A DNA stretch of 64,000 nt from contig NZ_LPUF01000003.1 in NCBI RefSeq assembly GCF_002072955.1, forward strand, positions 434,001 through 498,000. The letters are read 5' to 3'. Within the stretch, counting starts at the first letter, position 1. Each line of letters starts with the position of its first letter. Below, piece by piece: positions 8,674 through 17,367 of the stretch. The stretch comes from Methyloprofundus sedimenti. GTDB taxonomy: Bacteria > Pseudomonadota > Gammaproteobacteria > Methylococcales > Methylomonadaceae. A model generated the notes under the pieces. That model was not told where the DNA came from. It searched no databases and saw only the letters and a list, made by a program, of their open reading frames with translations. A program made the translations under genes and the position numbers.

Positions 8674-8766
8674 ATGAATGATTTATTAGCCCAAATAAAG
8701 CAAGGAGAAGGGGCAAAAACAGAATTTACAACCTCATTTCAAAAAGAACTCCACTGGAGTAAATAA
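8674..8766 (+). pseudogene. Truncated AlbA_2 (Schlafen-type) domain N-terminus
   Basis: A 30-codon frame starts on the base after the wzm stop codon. It reads MNDLLAQIKQGEGAKTEFTT and ends soon after. The KQGEGxKTEFKxS pattern is the start of AlbA_2-domain (divergent AAA_4, Schlafen-like) proteins, normally over 350 residues. The rest of the gene is absent; the MNT antitoxin gene starts two bases after the stop. I read it as a remnant left by rearrangement rather than a functional peptide. Confidence 0.6.
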
Positions 8767-8767
8767 A

Positions 8768-9067
8768 ATGCGCATAACAGAACAACAAAAACAAAAAATC
8801 AAGCAGGTTGTAGCAGCATTAGTTAGTGGTGACGCTCAGGTTATCTTGTTTGGCTCCAGAGTGGATGATACAAAAAAAGGCGGAGATATTGATTTGCTGA
8901 TAATGCTCTCAGAACGAGTAGAGCATCCCGCTCAATTGGCAGCTAAAATAAGTGCGCAACTGATAAGGCCGTTTTACGGTAGAAAGGTTGATGTTTTATT
9001 ATCAGCACCAAATTTACAGACCCTACCTATCCATGCCATTGCACAGCAAAAAGGAATTACGCTATGA
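8768..9067 (+). CDS. mntA: MNT-domain nucleotidyltransferase antitoxin (MntA family)
   Basis: 99 residues, single minimal nucleotidyltransferase domain. The signature FGSRVDDTKKGGDIDLLI (residues ~27-44) gives the GS-x9-DxD active site. Members of this family act as antitoxins that AMPylate or otherwise modify the partner HEPN RNase. It overlaps the downstream HEPN gene by four bases (ATGA), which fits translational coupling and the standard antitoxin-then-toxin order of type VII systems. It sits inside a polysaccharide cluster, between an orphan wzm and an IS element, so it is probably acquired. Confidence 0.87.
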   Translation: MRITEQQKQKIKQVVAALVSGDAQVILFGSRVDDTKKGGDIDLLIMLSERVEHPAQLAAKISAQLIRPFYGRKVDVLLSAPNLQTLPIHAIAQQKGITL

Positions 9068-9561
9068 GGCAGTTTATCGACCATCAAGATAAACGTGAAA
9101 GACTTCGTTTTTTATGTCGAGTCGTAAAAAAAGAAATTCAACATCTACAATATTCTGCGGGAAAAGTCTTTAAAGAAGATTTTACCGAAGAACGTGCAAG
9201 TCAAATAGCCAATGATGAAGAGTTTGCCGAACAGATTGAAGCATTCACAAGTCGCTTTTGTCGGTTACAAGACACTATTGGCGATAAACTTCTACCTGCA
9301 TGGCTAGAAATGCTCGGCGAAAAAAACAGTGTCACTATTGATAACCTGGATAAAGCCGAAAGAATTGGTGTCTTGCCATCCGTGGAACAGTGGCTGGAAT
9401 TGCGACAATTAAGAAACCAAATGATCCACGAGTATATCGAAGACCTGGCCATACTAGCGGATGCCTTGCAAACAGCTTATCAACATCTTGGATTTATAGT
9501 GGATGTTGCAGAGTCGATAATCACGGATCTAGTAAGTAGGTCCATGATTGAGAAGCTTTGA
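9064..9561 (+). CDS. hepT: HEPN-domain toxin (HepT family)
   Basis: 165 residues, all-helical. The C-terminal part carries the HEPN RNase motif R-x4-H as LRNQMIHEY (about residues 118-126), preceded by VEQWLELRQ. HEPN toxins of this kind cleave RNA (in characterised cases tRNA or mRNA) and are blocked by the paired MNT protein encoded just upstream with a four-base overlap. The protein is somewhat longer than the ~135-residue classic HepT and is closer to the HEPN proteins annotated beside GSRVDDxxxGGDID nucleotidyltransferases. Toxicity is inferred from the pair, not from anything measured. Confidence 0.82.
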   Translation: MRQFIDHQDKRERLRFLCRVVKKEIQHLQYSAGKVFKEDFTEERASQIANDEEFAEQIEAFTSRFCRLQDTIGDKLLPAWLEMLGEKNSVTIDNLDKAERIGVLPSVEQWLELRQLRNQMIHEYIEDLAILADALQTAYQHLGFIVDVAESIITDLVSRSMIEKL

Positions 9562-9653
9562 TACCAGCTCGTAAGATATGATGAAGTAACGCCGCACCAA
9601 TCGCGAATAATGTGCATTAATTTATCCAGCTCACCCTATGGATCTAAATATTA

Positions 9654-10709
9654 GGCTATGTCACCGTAAAGTATGGAATTTCATATAACAAGAGCGTATA
9701 AGTAAATAAAGCCCATGTAAATTAAGGAGATAGTTATGAAAGCCCCAGAGTTTTTAGAGTTCATTTCCGAAATAAATCAACTTGACCACCATCAACGCAC
9801 TGTTCTAACGAAAGCACTGGATCAACTAGAGGACGAACCTAAGGTTTTTGATTTAATTGAAACAATATTTGATAGCAAAGGTAAATGCCCTCATTGCTCC
9901 CATACCGAAAGCCACAGGCATGGAATAAAAGATGGCCTTCAGCGCTACCGCTGTAAAGCCTGCAAAAAGACATTTAATGCTTTGACAGGAACGCCTCTTG
10001 CTCATCTACGCCTCAAGTCAAAGTGGCTTGATTACTTAGGAGCTATCGCAGAATCATTGACTGTCCGGCAGGCAGCTAAAGAAATTAATGTGCATCGAAA
10101 TACAACCTTTCGATGGCGGCACCGTTTTTTAAGCTGGATTCAGCAGGATCGTCCCAGTGCTCTTCATGGCATTACAGAAGCTGATGAAACCTACTTACTT
10201 GAGTCACATAAAGGAGAACGCCATCTCAATCGTCAACCAAGGAAACGAGGGGGCTGTGCGACTAAGCGAGGGATTTCTGATGAGCAAATTTGCATTTTAA
10301 TTGCTCGTGATCGCTCAAAACAAACCGTAGATTTTGTGACAGGTAATGGCCCAACAAGCAAAATTGTTCTTGATACGCATTTAAAGCCAATACTAGACCA
10401 GGATGCCCTCCTTGTGAGTGATGGCAATCCAACTTATGGTGCATTTTGTAAAGCTGAAAAAGTATCTCATGAAATCGTTAACATGAGTCAAGGGCAGCGG
10501 GTGACTAAAGGGGCCTATCATATACAAAATGTCAATGCATACCACCACCGTTTTAAATCATGGCTAGACCGCTTTCATGGTGTAGCCACCAAGTATTTAC
10601 CTAATTATTTGGCTTGGTGCAGAATTATGGATCGGAACCACAATCTAACCCCTGAGCAATTGTTACATTCTGCTCTGGGTGATTTTCAATACTTAACGGT
10701 GACATAGCC
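9654..10709 (+). mobile_element. Intact IS1595-family insertion sequence with 8-bp target duplication
   Basis: The element is 1056 bases. Left end GGCTATGTCACCGTAAAGTA and right end (reverse complement) GGCTATGTCACCGTTAAGTA form terminal inverted repeats differing at one base over their first 20. It is flanked by the perfect direct repeat AAATATTA (9646-9653 and 10710-10717), the 8-base duplication expected for IS1595 members. One full-length transposase lies inside, its stop codon within the right terminal repeat. The perfect target duplication points to a recent insertion. Confidence 0.94.
9736..10707 (+). CDS. IS1595-family transposase (ISXO2-like DDE domain)
   Basis: 323 residues. The N-terminal zinc ribbon shows CPHC (residues ~53-56) and CKAC (~74-77), followed by a helix-turn-helix (VRQAAKEINVHRNTTFRWRH) and an ISXO2-like DDE nuclease with EADETYLLESHKG (first acidic residue, ~143), LVSDGNPTYGAF (second, ~230) and the H-x2-NVNAYHHRFKSWL segment. 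AAGGAG (9724-9729) precedes the ATG by six bases. The reading frame is complete and shows no damage, so the element may be active. Confidence 0.95.
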   Translation: MKAPEFLEFISEINQLDHHQRTVLTKALDQLEDEPKVFDLIETIFDSKGKCPHCSHTESHRHGIKDGLQRYRCKACKKTFNALTGTPLAHLRLKSKWLDYLGAIAESLTVRQAAKEINVHRNTTFRWRHRFLSWIQQDRPSALHGITEADETYLLESHKGERHLNRQPRKRGGCATKRGISDEQICILIARDRSKQTVDFVTGNGPTSKIVLDTHLKPILDQDALLVSDGNPTYGAFCKAEKVSHEIVNMSQGQRVTKGAYHIQNVNAYHHRFKSWLDRFHGVATKYLPNYLAWCRIMDRNHNLTPEQLLHSALGDFQYLTVT

Positions 10710-10802
10710 AAATATTAATGTACCCATGCATGAGGATAATTGATAATATCTGGTGTAACAAAGGCTTTGATATACCAAGGCAAGGCATAGTGAATTGAAA
10801 AA

Positions 10803-10898
10803 ATGACAGTAGCCATAAAAGTAGAAAACCTCAGTAAAAATATATTATCCGCCATGAGAAACAAACAGGGAGCGCTGAAACCTTTAGCGATAACTTAA
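10803..10898 (+). pseudogene. Remnant of a Wzt-type ABC transporter ATPase
   Basis: A 31-codon frame begins MTVAIKVENLSK, the standard N-terminus of polysaccharide-export ATPases that follow Wzm genes. After the lysine the sequence no longer resembles the family, lacks a Walker A motif and stops. This is probably the remains of the ATPase once paired with the wzm at 7840, now separated from it by the toxin-antitoxin pair and IS element. The rest of the 10710-11149 gap holds a palindromic repeat and nothing else I recognise. Confidence 0.5.
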
Positions 10899-10928
10899 TA
10901 CAAGGCAACAGAAAGTTATTTAATTAAC

Positions 10929-11075
10929 GGGGTGGACAGTTAACTCCACCTACCACAACCTGTAGTAATTACCACCACGCATCTCCGCTCGTAAGGTCAG
11001 TTTCAGTGACCGGATGGTTAGATACGGCCTGCTCGATACAACATGTTGACACTGGTGGAGCTAATCGTCCACCCC
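10929..11075. repeat. MITE-like element with ~22-base terminal inverted repeats
   Basis: The ends GGGGTGGACAGTTAACTCCA and, in reverse complement, GGGGTGGACGATTAGCTCCA match at 17 of 20 positions, and both continue into CC. The 147-base interior has no reading frame. Such short flanked palindromes are typical of non-autonomous mobile elements; no target duplication was obvious. It lies 75 bases upstream of the second wzm gene and may affect its promoter. Confidence 0.7.
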
Positions 11076-11149
11076 ACTTAAATTATAAACATAAAAAATA
11101 CTCTTCCATCTCCATATCGAATGTAAAAGAGATTACCCATTATTTTTAA

Positions 11150-11998
11150 ATGAAAAATAAAACTGAAAACATAAAAATATATTCAGCGCGTCAAAAAGGG
11201 AATAATAAAAAAATATGGCTAGAAATGATACAAGAGCTATTGGACAGCAGAGAATTAATCTGGCGACTAGTTATTAGAGACTACTCTGTGCGCTATCGTC
11301 AATCTATACTCGGTTATGTATGGGCTGTCTTACCACAACTTGTTACAGTAGCAATCTTTACTTTTTTAGCAAAACATCGTGTCTTTGATATGGGGGCAAC
11401 TGCCATGCCCTATGTGATTCACGCATTATGGAGTGTCTCTGTCTGGCAATTATTTTCAGGGTGCCTAATTGGCTGTACTAATAGCCTTGTCAATGCAGGA
11501 TCTCTAGTGACTAAAATTAATTTTCCTAAGGAAGCATTGGTATTTTCTTCCATTGGACAGGCCGTATTAGATTTTATTATTCGGTTGCTACCAGTAACTA
11601 TCGTCTTTATATGGTATGGCTTCATTCCCTCATGGCATAGCTTTCTTATTCCTTTTATCTTAATTAGCATTATACTTTTGGCTTTAGGCATAGGCTTTAT
11701 CATGGCGATTATTAATCTGGTTTTACGCGATATGGGAAATATGATTAGTATGGTATTAACCTTTGGCATGTTTTTAGCGCCTATCTTATACCCACCACCA
11801 GTTACAGAACCTTTTAATATGGTTAACTATATCAATCCTTTTAGTCCATTATTAATTGCCACACAAAATTTGCTAGCAGGGCAAGAACTGATGCAACCGG
11901 AATTGTTAGCAGTGATGTTTGCAGTAAGTAACTGTGTTTTTCTTTTTGGTTGGCGAATGTTTCATATCACCATGCCTAGAATTGCAGAGAGAGCTTAA
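11150..11998 (+). CDS. wzm: ABC-2 type polysaccharide export permease (Wzm/TagG family), second copy
   Basis: 282 residues. The pattern is that of TagG/Wzm permeases: LIWRLVIRDYSVRYRQSILG before the first membrane segment, about six hydrophobic segments, FPKEALVFSSIGQAVLDFII in the middle and INPFSPLLIATQNLLAGQEL near the C-terminus. It shares the general layout but not close sequence with the permease at 7840. The ATPase gene begins three bases after its stop codon, so the pair forms a complete export transporter for the O-antigen- or capsule-like glycan. The gene is AT-rich compared with the flanking chromosome. Confidence 0.9.
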   Translation: MKNKTENIKIYSARQKGNNKKIWLEMIQELLDSRELIWRLVIRDYSVRYRQSILGYVWAVLPQLVTVAIFTFLAKHRVFDMGATAMPYVIHALWSVSVWQLFSGCLIGCTNSLVNAGSLVTKINFPKEALVFSSIGQAVLDFIIRLLPVTIVFIWYGFIPSWHSFLIPFILISIILLALGIGFIMAIINLVLRDMGNMISMVLTFGMFLAPILYPPPVTEPFNMVNYINPFSPLLIATQNLLAGQELMQPELLAVMFAVSNCVFLFGWRMFHITMPRIAERA

Positions 11999-12001
11999 GC
12001 G

Positions 12002-13204
12002 ATGAGTGATGAAGTTCTTATTAAAGTCGAGAATGTAAGTAAAAAATTTTGCAAGTCATTAAAACAGTCTATGCTTTACGGTATAGAAGATATTACCAGA
12101 GATACGTTAAATTTAAAAACTACCTCTGAGATTTTAAGGAAAGACGAGTTTTGGGCGGTTGATGACGTTTCTTTTGAAGTAAAACGAGGTGAATGTCTAG
12201 GGATTATTGGGCGTAATGGAGCAGGAAAAAGTACTTTATTAAAAATGCTTAATGGCATTTTCATGCCCGACAAAGGAAAAATAACCATTAAAGGTAAAGT
12301 TGGCGCGCTAATTGAAGTAGGGGCAGGGTTTCATCCTATGCTGACAGGAAGAGAAAATATCTATGTCAATGGCTCTATTCTGGGAATGAGTAAACAGGAA
12401 ATTGACAGTAAATTTGATGAGATTGTTGCATTTGCGGAGCTAGATGAATTTATTGATATGCCGGTTAAGCATTATTCTAGTGGGATGTATGTGCGATTGG
12501 GGTTTGCGATCGCAGTACAGAGTAAGCCTGATGTTCTAATTTTAGATGAAGTGCTGGCTGTTGGAGATGTAGCATTTCGTGCGAAATGTTATCAGCGTCT
12601 TTCTGATCTATTTAAAAATGCATCTGTTATTATGGTGAGTCATGATATGAGTCAAATAGGACAAGTAGCTTCAAAGGTCTTATTATTACAATCTGGAAAA
12701 AGCTCCACATATGATGATGTTTGTTTAGGAGTTTCTGAATATAACGTAGAAAATAATGTAAAAAAAATTAGTTCCAATGACAAAGCAGTAAGTCTAGGTA
12801 ATAGTGCACAAGATGCAAGTATAGAAATTAATAAAGATCTTTATTATGGTGAATTTCTTGATGTAATCATAAACATTAATGCTGTTAATTCATCTCAGTA
12901 TATTGATGCTAGAATAACTGTGTATGCAAATGATCAAACGACTGCATTTGATTGTCACACTCGTGCACATAACAGCTCAACTCAATTAATTCATGGTTCA
13001 AACCGTTTAAGGGCTAGAGTTGGTCCTGTTTTTTTAAAATCAGGAAACTATTCATTAAGTATTGCTATTCTCAATAGAGAAAATAACGAACACATTTATT
13101 GGGGTACGCATATTAAAACGATCACAGTGAATGGCTCCCCTCCTTATGGTAGTGCAATATATTTGCCAAAAATACAAATAAATAATGAGAAAATTGGTGA
13201 ATAA
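12002..13204 (+). CDS. wzt: Polysaccharide ABC transporter ATP-binding protein with Wzt C-terminal domain
   Basis: 400 residues. The N-terminal ATPase (1-~245) shows Walker A GRNGAGKST, a signature KHYSSGMYVRLGFAIA, Walker B DVLILDEVLAVGD and the switch histidine in IMVSHDM. The C-terminal part (~260-395) is a beta-rich domain like the Wzt C-terminal carbohydrate-binding domain, which recognises the non-reducing end of the glycan in O9a/O12-type systems. That extended form implies export of a finished, terminally recognised polymer. It is the partner of the permease just upstream (3-base spacing). The position fits the head of the glycosyltransferase block. Confidence 0.92.
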   Translation: MSDEVLIKVENVSKKFCKSLKQSMLYGIEDITRDTLNLKTTSEILRKDEFWAVDDVSFEVKRGECLGIIGRNGAGKSTLLKMLNGIFMPDKGKITIKGKVGALIEVGAGFHPMLTGRENIYVNGSILGMSKQEIDSKFDEIVAFAELDEFIDMPVKHYSSGMYVRLGFAIAVQSKPDVLILDEVLAVGDVAFRAKCYQRLSDLFKNASVIMVSHDMSQIGQVASKVLLLQSGKSSTYDDVCLGVSEYNVENNVKKISSNDKAVSLGNSAQDASIEINKDLYYGEFLDVIININAVNSSQYIDARITVYANDQTTAFDCHTRAHNSSTQLIHGSNRLRARVGPVFLKSGNYSLSIAILNRENNEHIYWGTHIKTITVNGSPPYGSAIYLPKIQINNEKIGE

Positions 13205-13220
13205 TTTTATTAGTTACTTA

Positions 13221-13891
13221 ATGTGGATAAAAAATTATCGAACTACTCCGCCACCGAATATGAATAGACAAATTTATTCTGATTATGTTCTGGAAAAATT
13301 TAAGAAATATTCTCTAATTTTGCACTACAATGCCTAATAGATAATTTTATATTTTATACTGTGTTAGATATTAGGAGTGGCTCGGGTAAGCATATAAATA
13401 TTTATAATAAAAACGTAACATCAATAGATTTTGGTTCGCCAATATATTATCAAATGAAAGGTAATACCCATGTAGAAATTATCAGTGATTACCTGGATTT
13501 TAAAAAATGAAAAAAAATGATTGCATGTGGGCTTCGCATGTTCTTGAGCACCAATTAAATTCAAACATTTTTCTTAAAAAAATTCACTCATATTTAAAGG
13601 AGGGGGAGCTTTGGCAATTACAGTATCTTCTCAAAACATGAAATAGTGTGCGGACATGTAAGTCTATAGAATGCTGGATTGTTAATATACAACTTTATTC
13701 TAGCTGGCTTTAGTTGTAAGAATGTTCATTTAAAATGCTATGGTTATAATATATCTGTTTAAAAAACAATTATATTACCTGTATTAAGTTATGATTCAGG
13801 CGATTTTAATGAACTTCGTGAATTTCTACCTCATAGCTTAAGTGAGGGATTTAATGGTGATATTAAAGAATTGAATTGGCCATGGAGCTGA
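13221..13891 (+). pseudogene. Decayed SAM-dependent methyltransferase (polysaccharide cluster type)
   Basis: No intact frame covers this stretch, but three frames together rebuild one class I methyltransferase. Successive pieces read LDIRSGSGKHINIYNKN and VTSIDFGSPIYYQMKGN (SAM-binding loop), CMWASHVLEHQLNSNIFLKK, LAITV, KHEIVCGHVSL, NAGLLIYNFILAGFSCKN, CYGYNISV, LPVLSYDSGDFNELREF and EGFNGDIKELNWPWS. In-frame stops occur (for example after HVSL and after YNISV), along with at least two frameshifts. The count of lesions makes a sequencing artefact unlikely. It would have methylated a sugar or glycan terminus. The downstream glycosyltransferase starts seven bases after its final stop. Confidence 0.8.
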
Positions 13892-13898
13892 ACCTAAT

Positions 13899-15266
13899 AT
13901 GATAAAAATAACTAAAAACATAAAAAAAAATATCAGAAAATTATTAATACCCCACAATGATAAATTAATTAATTTTTTAATTTTTTTAGGAGTTCGGCCA
14001 ATTGTATTTATAGATTCAGATATTGGTGAGTTAGATTGGCTTGATATACCGAGACAAGATATTTATTTTGAAGGGATAAAAAAAATAAGACCTATTATTT
14101 CATACAGAGTGCCACGTAATATACCAACTGACTCTGAAGGTAATGTGTTTACCCTAAACTCAACGGAAATGTTTATTTATCGTGATGTTAATTTATTTTC
14201 TGTCGTCGAGTATTCTGTTTATGTATCTTTAGAAATAGCGAAGCATGAATTTGATATAAACAATGATGTTCATTACAACGAGATTATTAAGTGGCTAAGA
14301 TTAGCAAGGATGATAGTTGATAATATTTTGGATTTTTTAAAAAAAACAAAACCTAGCTCAGTTGTCATAATGCAAGGTTATTTTATTGAAACAGCAATTG
14401 TAAGACAACTTTCTGATATTTTTTACTTTCAAGTTTTTACTTTAGAAAATACATTTAATTATGAACGTATTATTTGTGAACCACTATCTGAAATTTCAGT
14501 TAATAAGACAAGTATAATGTCATGGTTTTATAAATTATCATTCAAAAATATTAATAAATCACATATTACAGCAGAGAGCTGGGTTTCTAATATTACAAAA
14601 AAAAAACACATAACACATCAATCACCAACAGAAAAATATCAGTGGCTGGCAGGTAAAAAACGACTCCTTTTTTTAGGGCAATGTTTTACTGACTCTTCTT
14701 TGTTGTTTGGATGGGATAGAAATTATTCTACCGTTGAAATATTTAGCTCTCTCAAACAATATGCAATGTCTAAAGATTGCCATTTATTTATAAAATTTCA
14801 TCCAAAAGAATTTAATGGTTTAAATCCTTTACTAAAGTCGTATGACCAACTGACATACAAAAAAATATGTGAATCTGGTATTGCATTATCTGATTGTGAT
14901 AATGTAACACTTGACTATATTAATCAATATTCAACAACTCAGTTAATCCAGGGGGCAGATGTGGTTATAACGATTAACTCTCAGGCGGGCCTTGAGGCTT
15001 TAGCACTTGGTAAAGAAGTTGTCCTTTTAAACCAAGCTTTCTATGACCAGTTGGGTTGCACTTGGAATATTCCTCATCTTAGTGTTATTGACTCATGTCT
15101 GGATGCTATTTTATATTCAGGGGTATCTTTGTCGAATAAAAAAGTAGTAGATACTTTTTTTAACATCTATTTTTCAAATTATTGCATTAAGCGTCATGCA
15201 CAAATCTTGGTTACCGCGTTGTTAGATAGACAATTACAGAGAAGATTTTTTTCTACTTATCCATAA
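13899..15266 (+). CDS. Capsule-synthesis-like (KpsS/GT-B fold) protein, putative glycosyltransferase
   Basis: 455 residues without signal or membrane segments. The C-terminal half resembles the capsule polysaccharide synthesis family (KpsS/KpsC-like, GT-B fold): KRLLFLGQCFTDSSLLFGWD (~254), LFIKFHPKEFNG (~296), then the nucleotide-binding-like segment TTQLIQGADVVITINSQAGL with EALALGKEVVLLNQAFY (~348-385). The N-terminal half is not recognised. Base composition is very AT-rich and codon use differs from the flanking housekeeping genes, as expected for a transferred surface-glycan gene. It lies downstream of the wzm-wzt pair and the dead methyltransferase. The sugar and linkage cannot be told. 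Confidence 0.6.
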   Translation: MIKITKNIKKNIRKLLIPHNDKLINFLIFLGVRPIVFIDSDIGELDWLDIPRQDIYFEGIKKIRPIISYRVPRNIPTDSEGNVFTLNSTEMFIYRDVNLFSVVEYSVYVSLEIAKHEFDINNDVHYNEIIKWLRLARMIVDNILDFLKKTKPSSVVIMQGYFIETAIVRQLSDIFYFQVFTLENTFNYERIICEPLSEISVNKTSIMSWFYKLSFKNINKSHITAESWVSNITKKKHITHQSPTEKYQWLAGKKRLLFLGQCFTDSSLLFGWDRNYSTVEIFSSLKQYAMSKDCHLFIKFHPKEFNGLNPLLKSYDQLTYKKICESGIALSDCDNVTLDYINQYSTTQLIQGADVVITINSQAGLEALALGKEVVLLNQAFYDQLGCTWNIPHLSVIDSCLDAILYSGVSLSNKKVVDTFFNIYFSNYCIKRHAQILVTALLDRQLQRRFFSTYP

Positions 15267-15389
15267 TTATTATTTGTTGTAATAGTATGATAATTTGTAG
15301 TTTAAATATCTGCATTATAGTTATCACTAGAAACTAAGAATGAGAACGTAAGTCGACATCAAGCATTAGATTTAGAAAAACTACTTAAT

Positions 15390-17246
15390 ATGAAAGCTAC
15401 TAAAAAACACCGTATTATCCAGCATCTTGTAATGCCAAATAGCGCCTTTGGTGCTCCACAAGAAATGTATGTGCGAACTTCTAATGTCCGTGTTTTTTTT
15501 CATAATAAAAAGCTGTTGTTTGATAAGGGTAGCACTGCTACTTTTGATACTTTCTTCAATGGATTAACTATTGCTACCTGGAAGAAAAACTGTACATTTA
15601 ACGATTTGCAACTGAGATTAAAAGGGGAGGGTCGGTTTATTTTGCGTTTCGGGGTACACCGTATCGGCCATGCACAAAAGTGGCTTGATGAGAGTGTTAT
15701 TGAATTAAAGGATGGTCTCGAAAAAATTATTGATATATCTTTCTGGCAATCACTTGAAGAGGGTATGCTTTATTTTTATCTTGAGTCATTAGGAGAGAGT
15801 GAATTAACTGAGGGATGTTTTGTAACCTATACTCCTCCTAGGAATCAAGTAAAACTTGGTATAGTCATTACCCACTTCAACCGTAAGCAGTATGTTCTGC
15901 CAGCTATTAAACGTATCAGAGATGATTTATTAAATGATCCAAATTACAAAGATAAGATTAATTTGGTTGTAGTTGATAATTCAAAAAGTATTCTTCCTGA
16001 AGAGGCAGAAGGAACAACGTTAATTCCTAATAAAAATTTTGGTGGTTCTGGTGGATTTACTCGTGGATTACTGCATCTAAAAGATCAAGGTTCGTTCACT
16101 CATTGTTTGTTTATGGATGATGATGCTTCTTGTGAAGTAGAGTCGATCAGAAGATCCTATCACTTGCTTGAATTTAGTTCAGAACAGGGATTTGCAGTTT
16201 CTGGTTGTTTAATGAGAGATGTAAAGCCCTCCATTCTTCATGAGAAAGGTGTAGAATTTCGTAAGGGATATTGTTCTCCTTTTAAGTCCGAATTAAATTT
16301 AACAGATATTGACGATTTACTGTACGCAGATAGAGCTGATGTAAAAATAAATTTTGGCGCTTGGTGGTTTTTCGCATTTAAAATCTCTGATGTTAAGAAT
16401 TTTGCTTTTCCCTTTTTTATACGAGGTGATGACGTTCAATTTTCTTTGCAAAACAACTTTAAAATCAAAACAATTAATGGCATTGGATGTTGGGCTGAAG
16501 ATTTTTGGTATAAAGAATCTCCTTTAACAAAATATTTTGTTGTAAGGGCAAGTTTAGTGCTGATGATAGCATATGAAGATTTAAGTGTTTTGGATGTATT
16601 AAAAAATATATTTAGTTTTTTTATGTCCTCCGCCTTATCTTACAATTATTCATCAGCTAAAGGCGTGAGGCTTGCCCTAGATCATTTTATGATTGGTCCA
16701 AAATTTTGGTTAGATAATATGGATATGAGTGCTCCCCGAATACAAATATCCGAATTCTCAACATCCGAAAAGTTATTACCTATTAACTTATCAGATTTAC
16801 TACTAGATTACCCAACACTAAAGAAAAGGCCTGATAGAGCCAATAACCAGAAATATATTGAAATTGAACATCCACTAGATGGATACCCAGGAAAAGAAGA
16901 ACAGTTTTTCCGGAAGGCAATTAGAATTTTGACACTTAATGGTTTTTTACTACCATCTTTCCTGCTTAAAAAGAAAATGGTTTTTCAGCATAAGACCTAC
17001 AGAGCATTTTATAAGGATATTTTCTTATACGAAAAAGTTCTATATGAGTATGTTCCAACTGGGTTAGGTTACATAGCTATTCATGATAAGAAAGAATTTT
17101 TTAGAGAATTATTTTCTTTGATGAATCAAATGTATACTTTTACATTACGCTTCAAAGCATTACGGAGTGAATACAAGCAAGCTATACCAGATATGACTAA
17201 TGAAGGTTTTTGGCGAAAAATATATTTTGATCAAGAGTTATTATGA
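15390..17246 (+). CDS. GlfT2-like galactofuranosyltransferase (GT2 family)
   Basis: 618 residues, close to the ~630 of mycobacterial GlfT2. The N-terminal ~150 residues form a beta-sandwich-like region (MYVRTSNVRVFFHNKKLLFD), then a GT-A domain from LGIVITHFNRKQYVLPAIKR (~152). Key motifs: NFGGSGGFTRGLLHL (~215), the metal-binding LFMDDDASCEVES (~237) and IRGDDVQFSLQ (~345) with a C-terminal helical domain. These match the GlfT2/bifunctional galactofuranosyltransferase group, which uses UDP-galactofuranose. No UDP-galactopyranose mutase gene (glf) is in the window, so the substrate is an inference from family only. It lies between the KpsS-like gene and another GT2 gene. Confidence 0.8.
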   Translation: MKATKKHRIIQHLVMPNSAFGAPQEMYVRTSNVRVFFHNKKLLFDKGSTATFDTFFNGLTIATWKKNCTFNDLQLRLKGEGRFILRFGVHRIGHAQKWLDESVIELKDGLEKIIDISFWQSLEEGMLYFYLESLGESELTEGCFVTYTPPRNQVKLGIVITHFNRKQYVLPAIKRIRDDLLNDPNYKDKINLVVVDNSKSILPEEAEGTTLIPNKNFGGSGGFTRGLLHLKDQGSFTHCLFMDDDASCEVESIRRSYHLLEFSSEQGFAVSGCLMRDVKPSILHEKGVEFRKGYCSPFKSELNLTDIDDLLYADRADVKINFGAWWFFAFKISDVKNFAFPFFIRGDDVQFSLQNNFKIKTINGIGCWAEDFWYKESPLTKYFVVRASLVLMIAYEDLSVLDVLKNIFSFFMSSALSYNYSSAKGVRLALDHFMIGPKFWLDNMDMSAPRIQISEFSTSEKLLPINLSDLLLDYPTLKKRPDRANNQKYIEIEHPLDGYPGKEEQFFRKAIRILTLNGFLLPSFLLKKKMVFQHKTYRAFYKDIFLYEKVLYEYVPTGLGYIAIHDKKEFFRELFSLMNQMYTFTLRFKALRSEYKQAIPDMTNEGFWRKIYFDQELL

Positions 17247-17367
17247 TAAGGAGAGCCTATGCCTATCGAATGACCTAGTTAAGTGTTGCTGATAAAACAG
17301 GTACGAATATAAAGGCACAGCAGTTGAGAAGGATATTGTTTTTATCGCCCCTTATTTTCAAAGAAGA

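Noticed and set aside
10929-11075. Integron attC site
   Set aside because: The ends are inverted repeats, but the conserved core and inverse core (RYYYAAC/GTTRRRY) of attC are absent, and no integrase is near.
7840-13204. Duplication of one wzm gene giving two copies
   Set aside because: The two permeases share only family-level motifs, so they are of separate origin rather than a recent duplicate.
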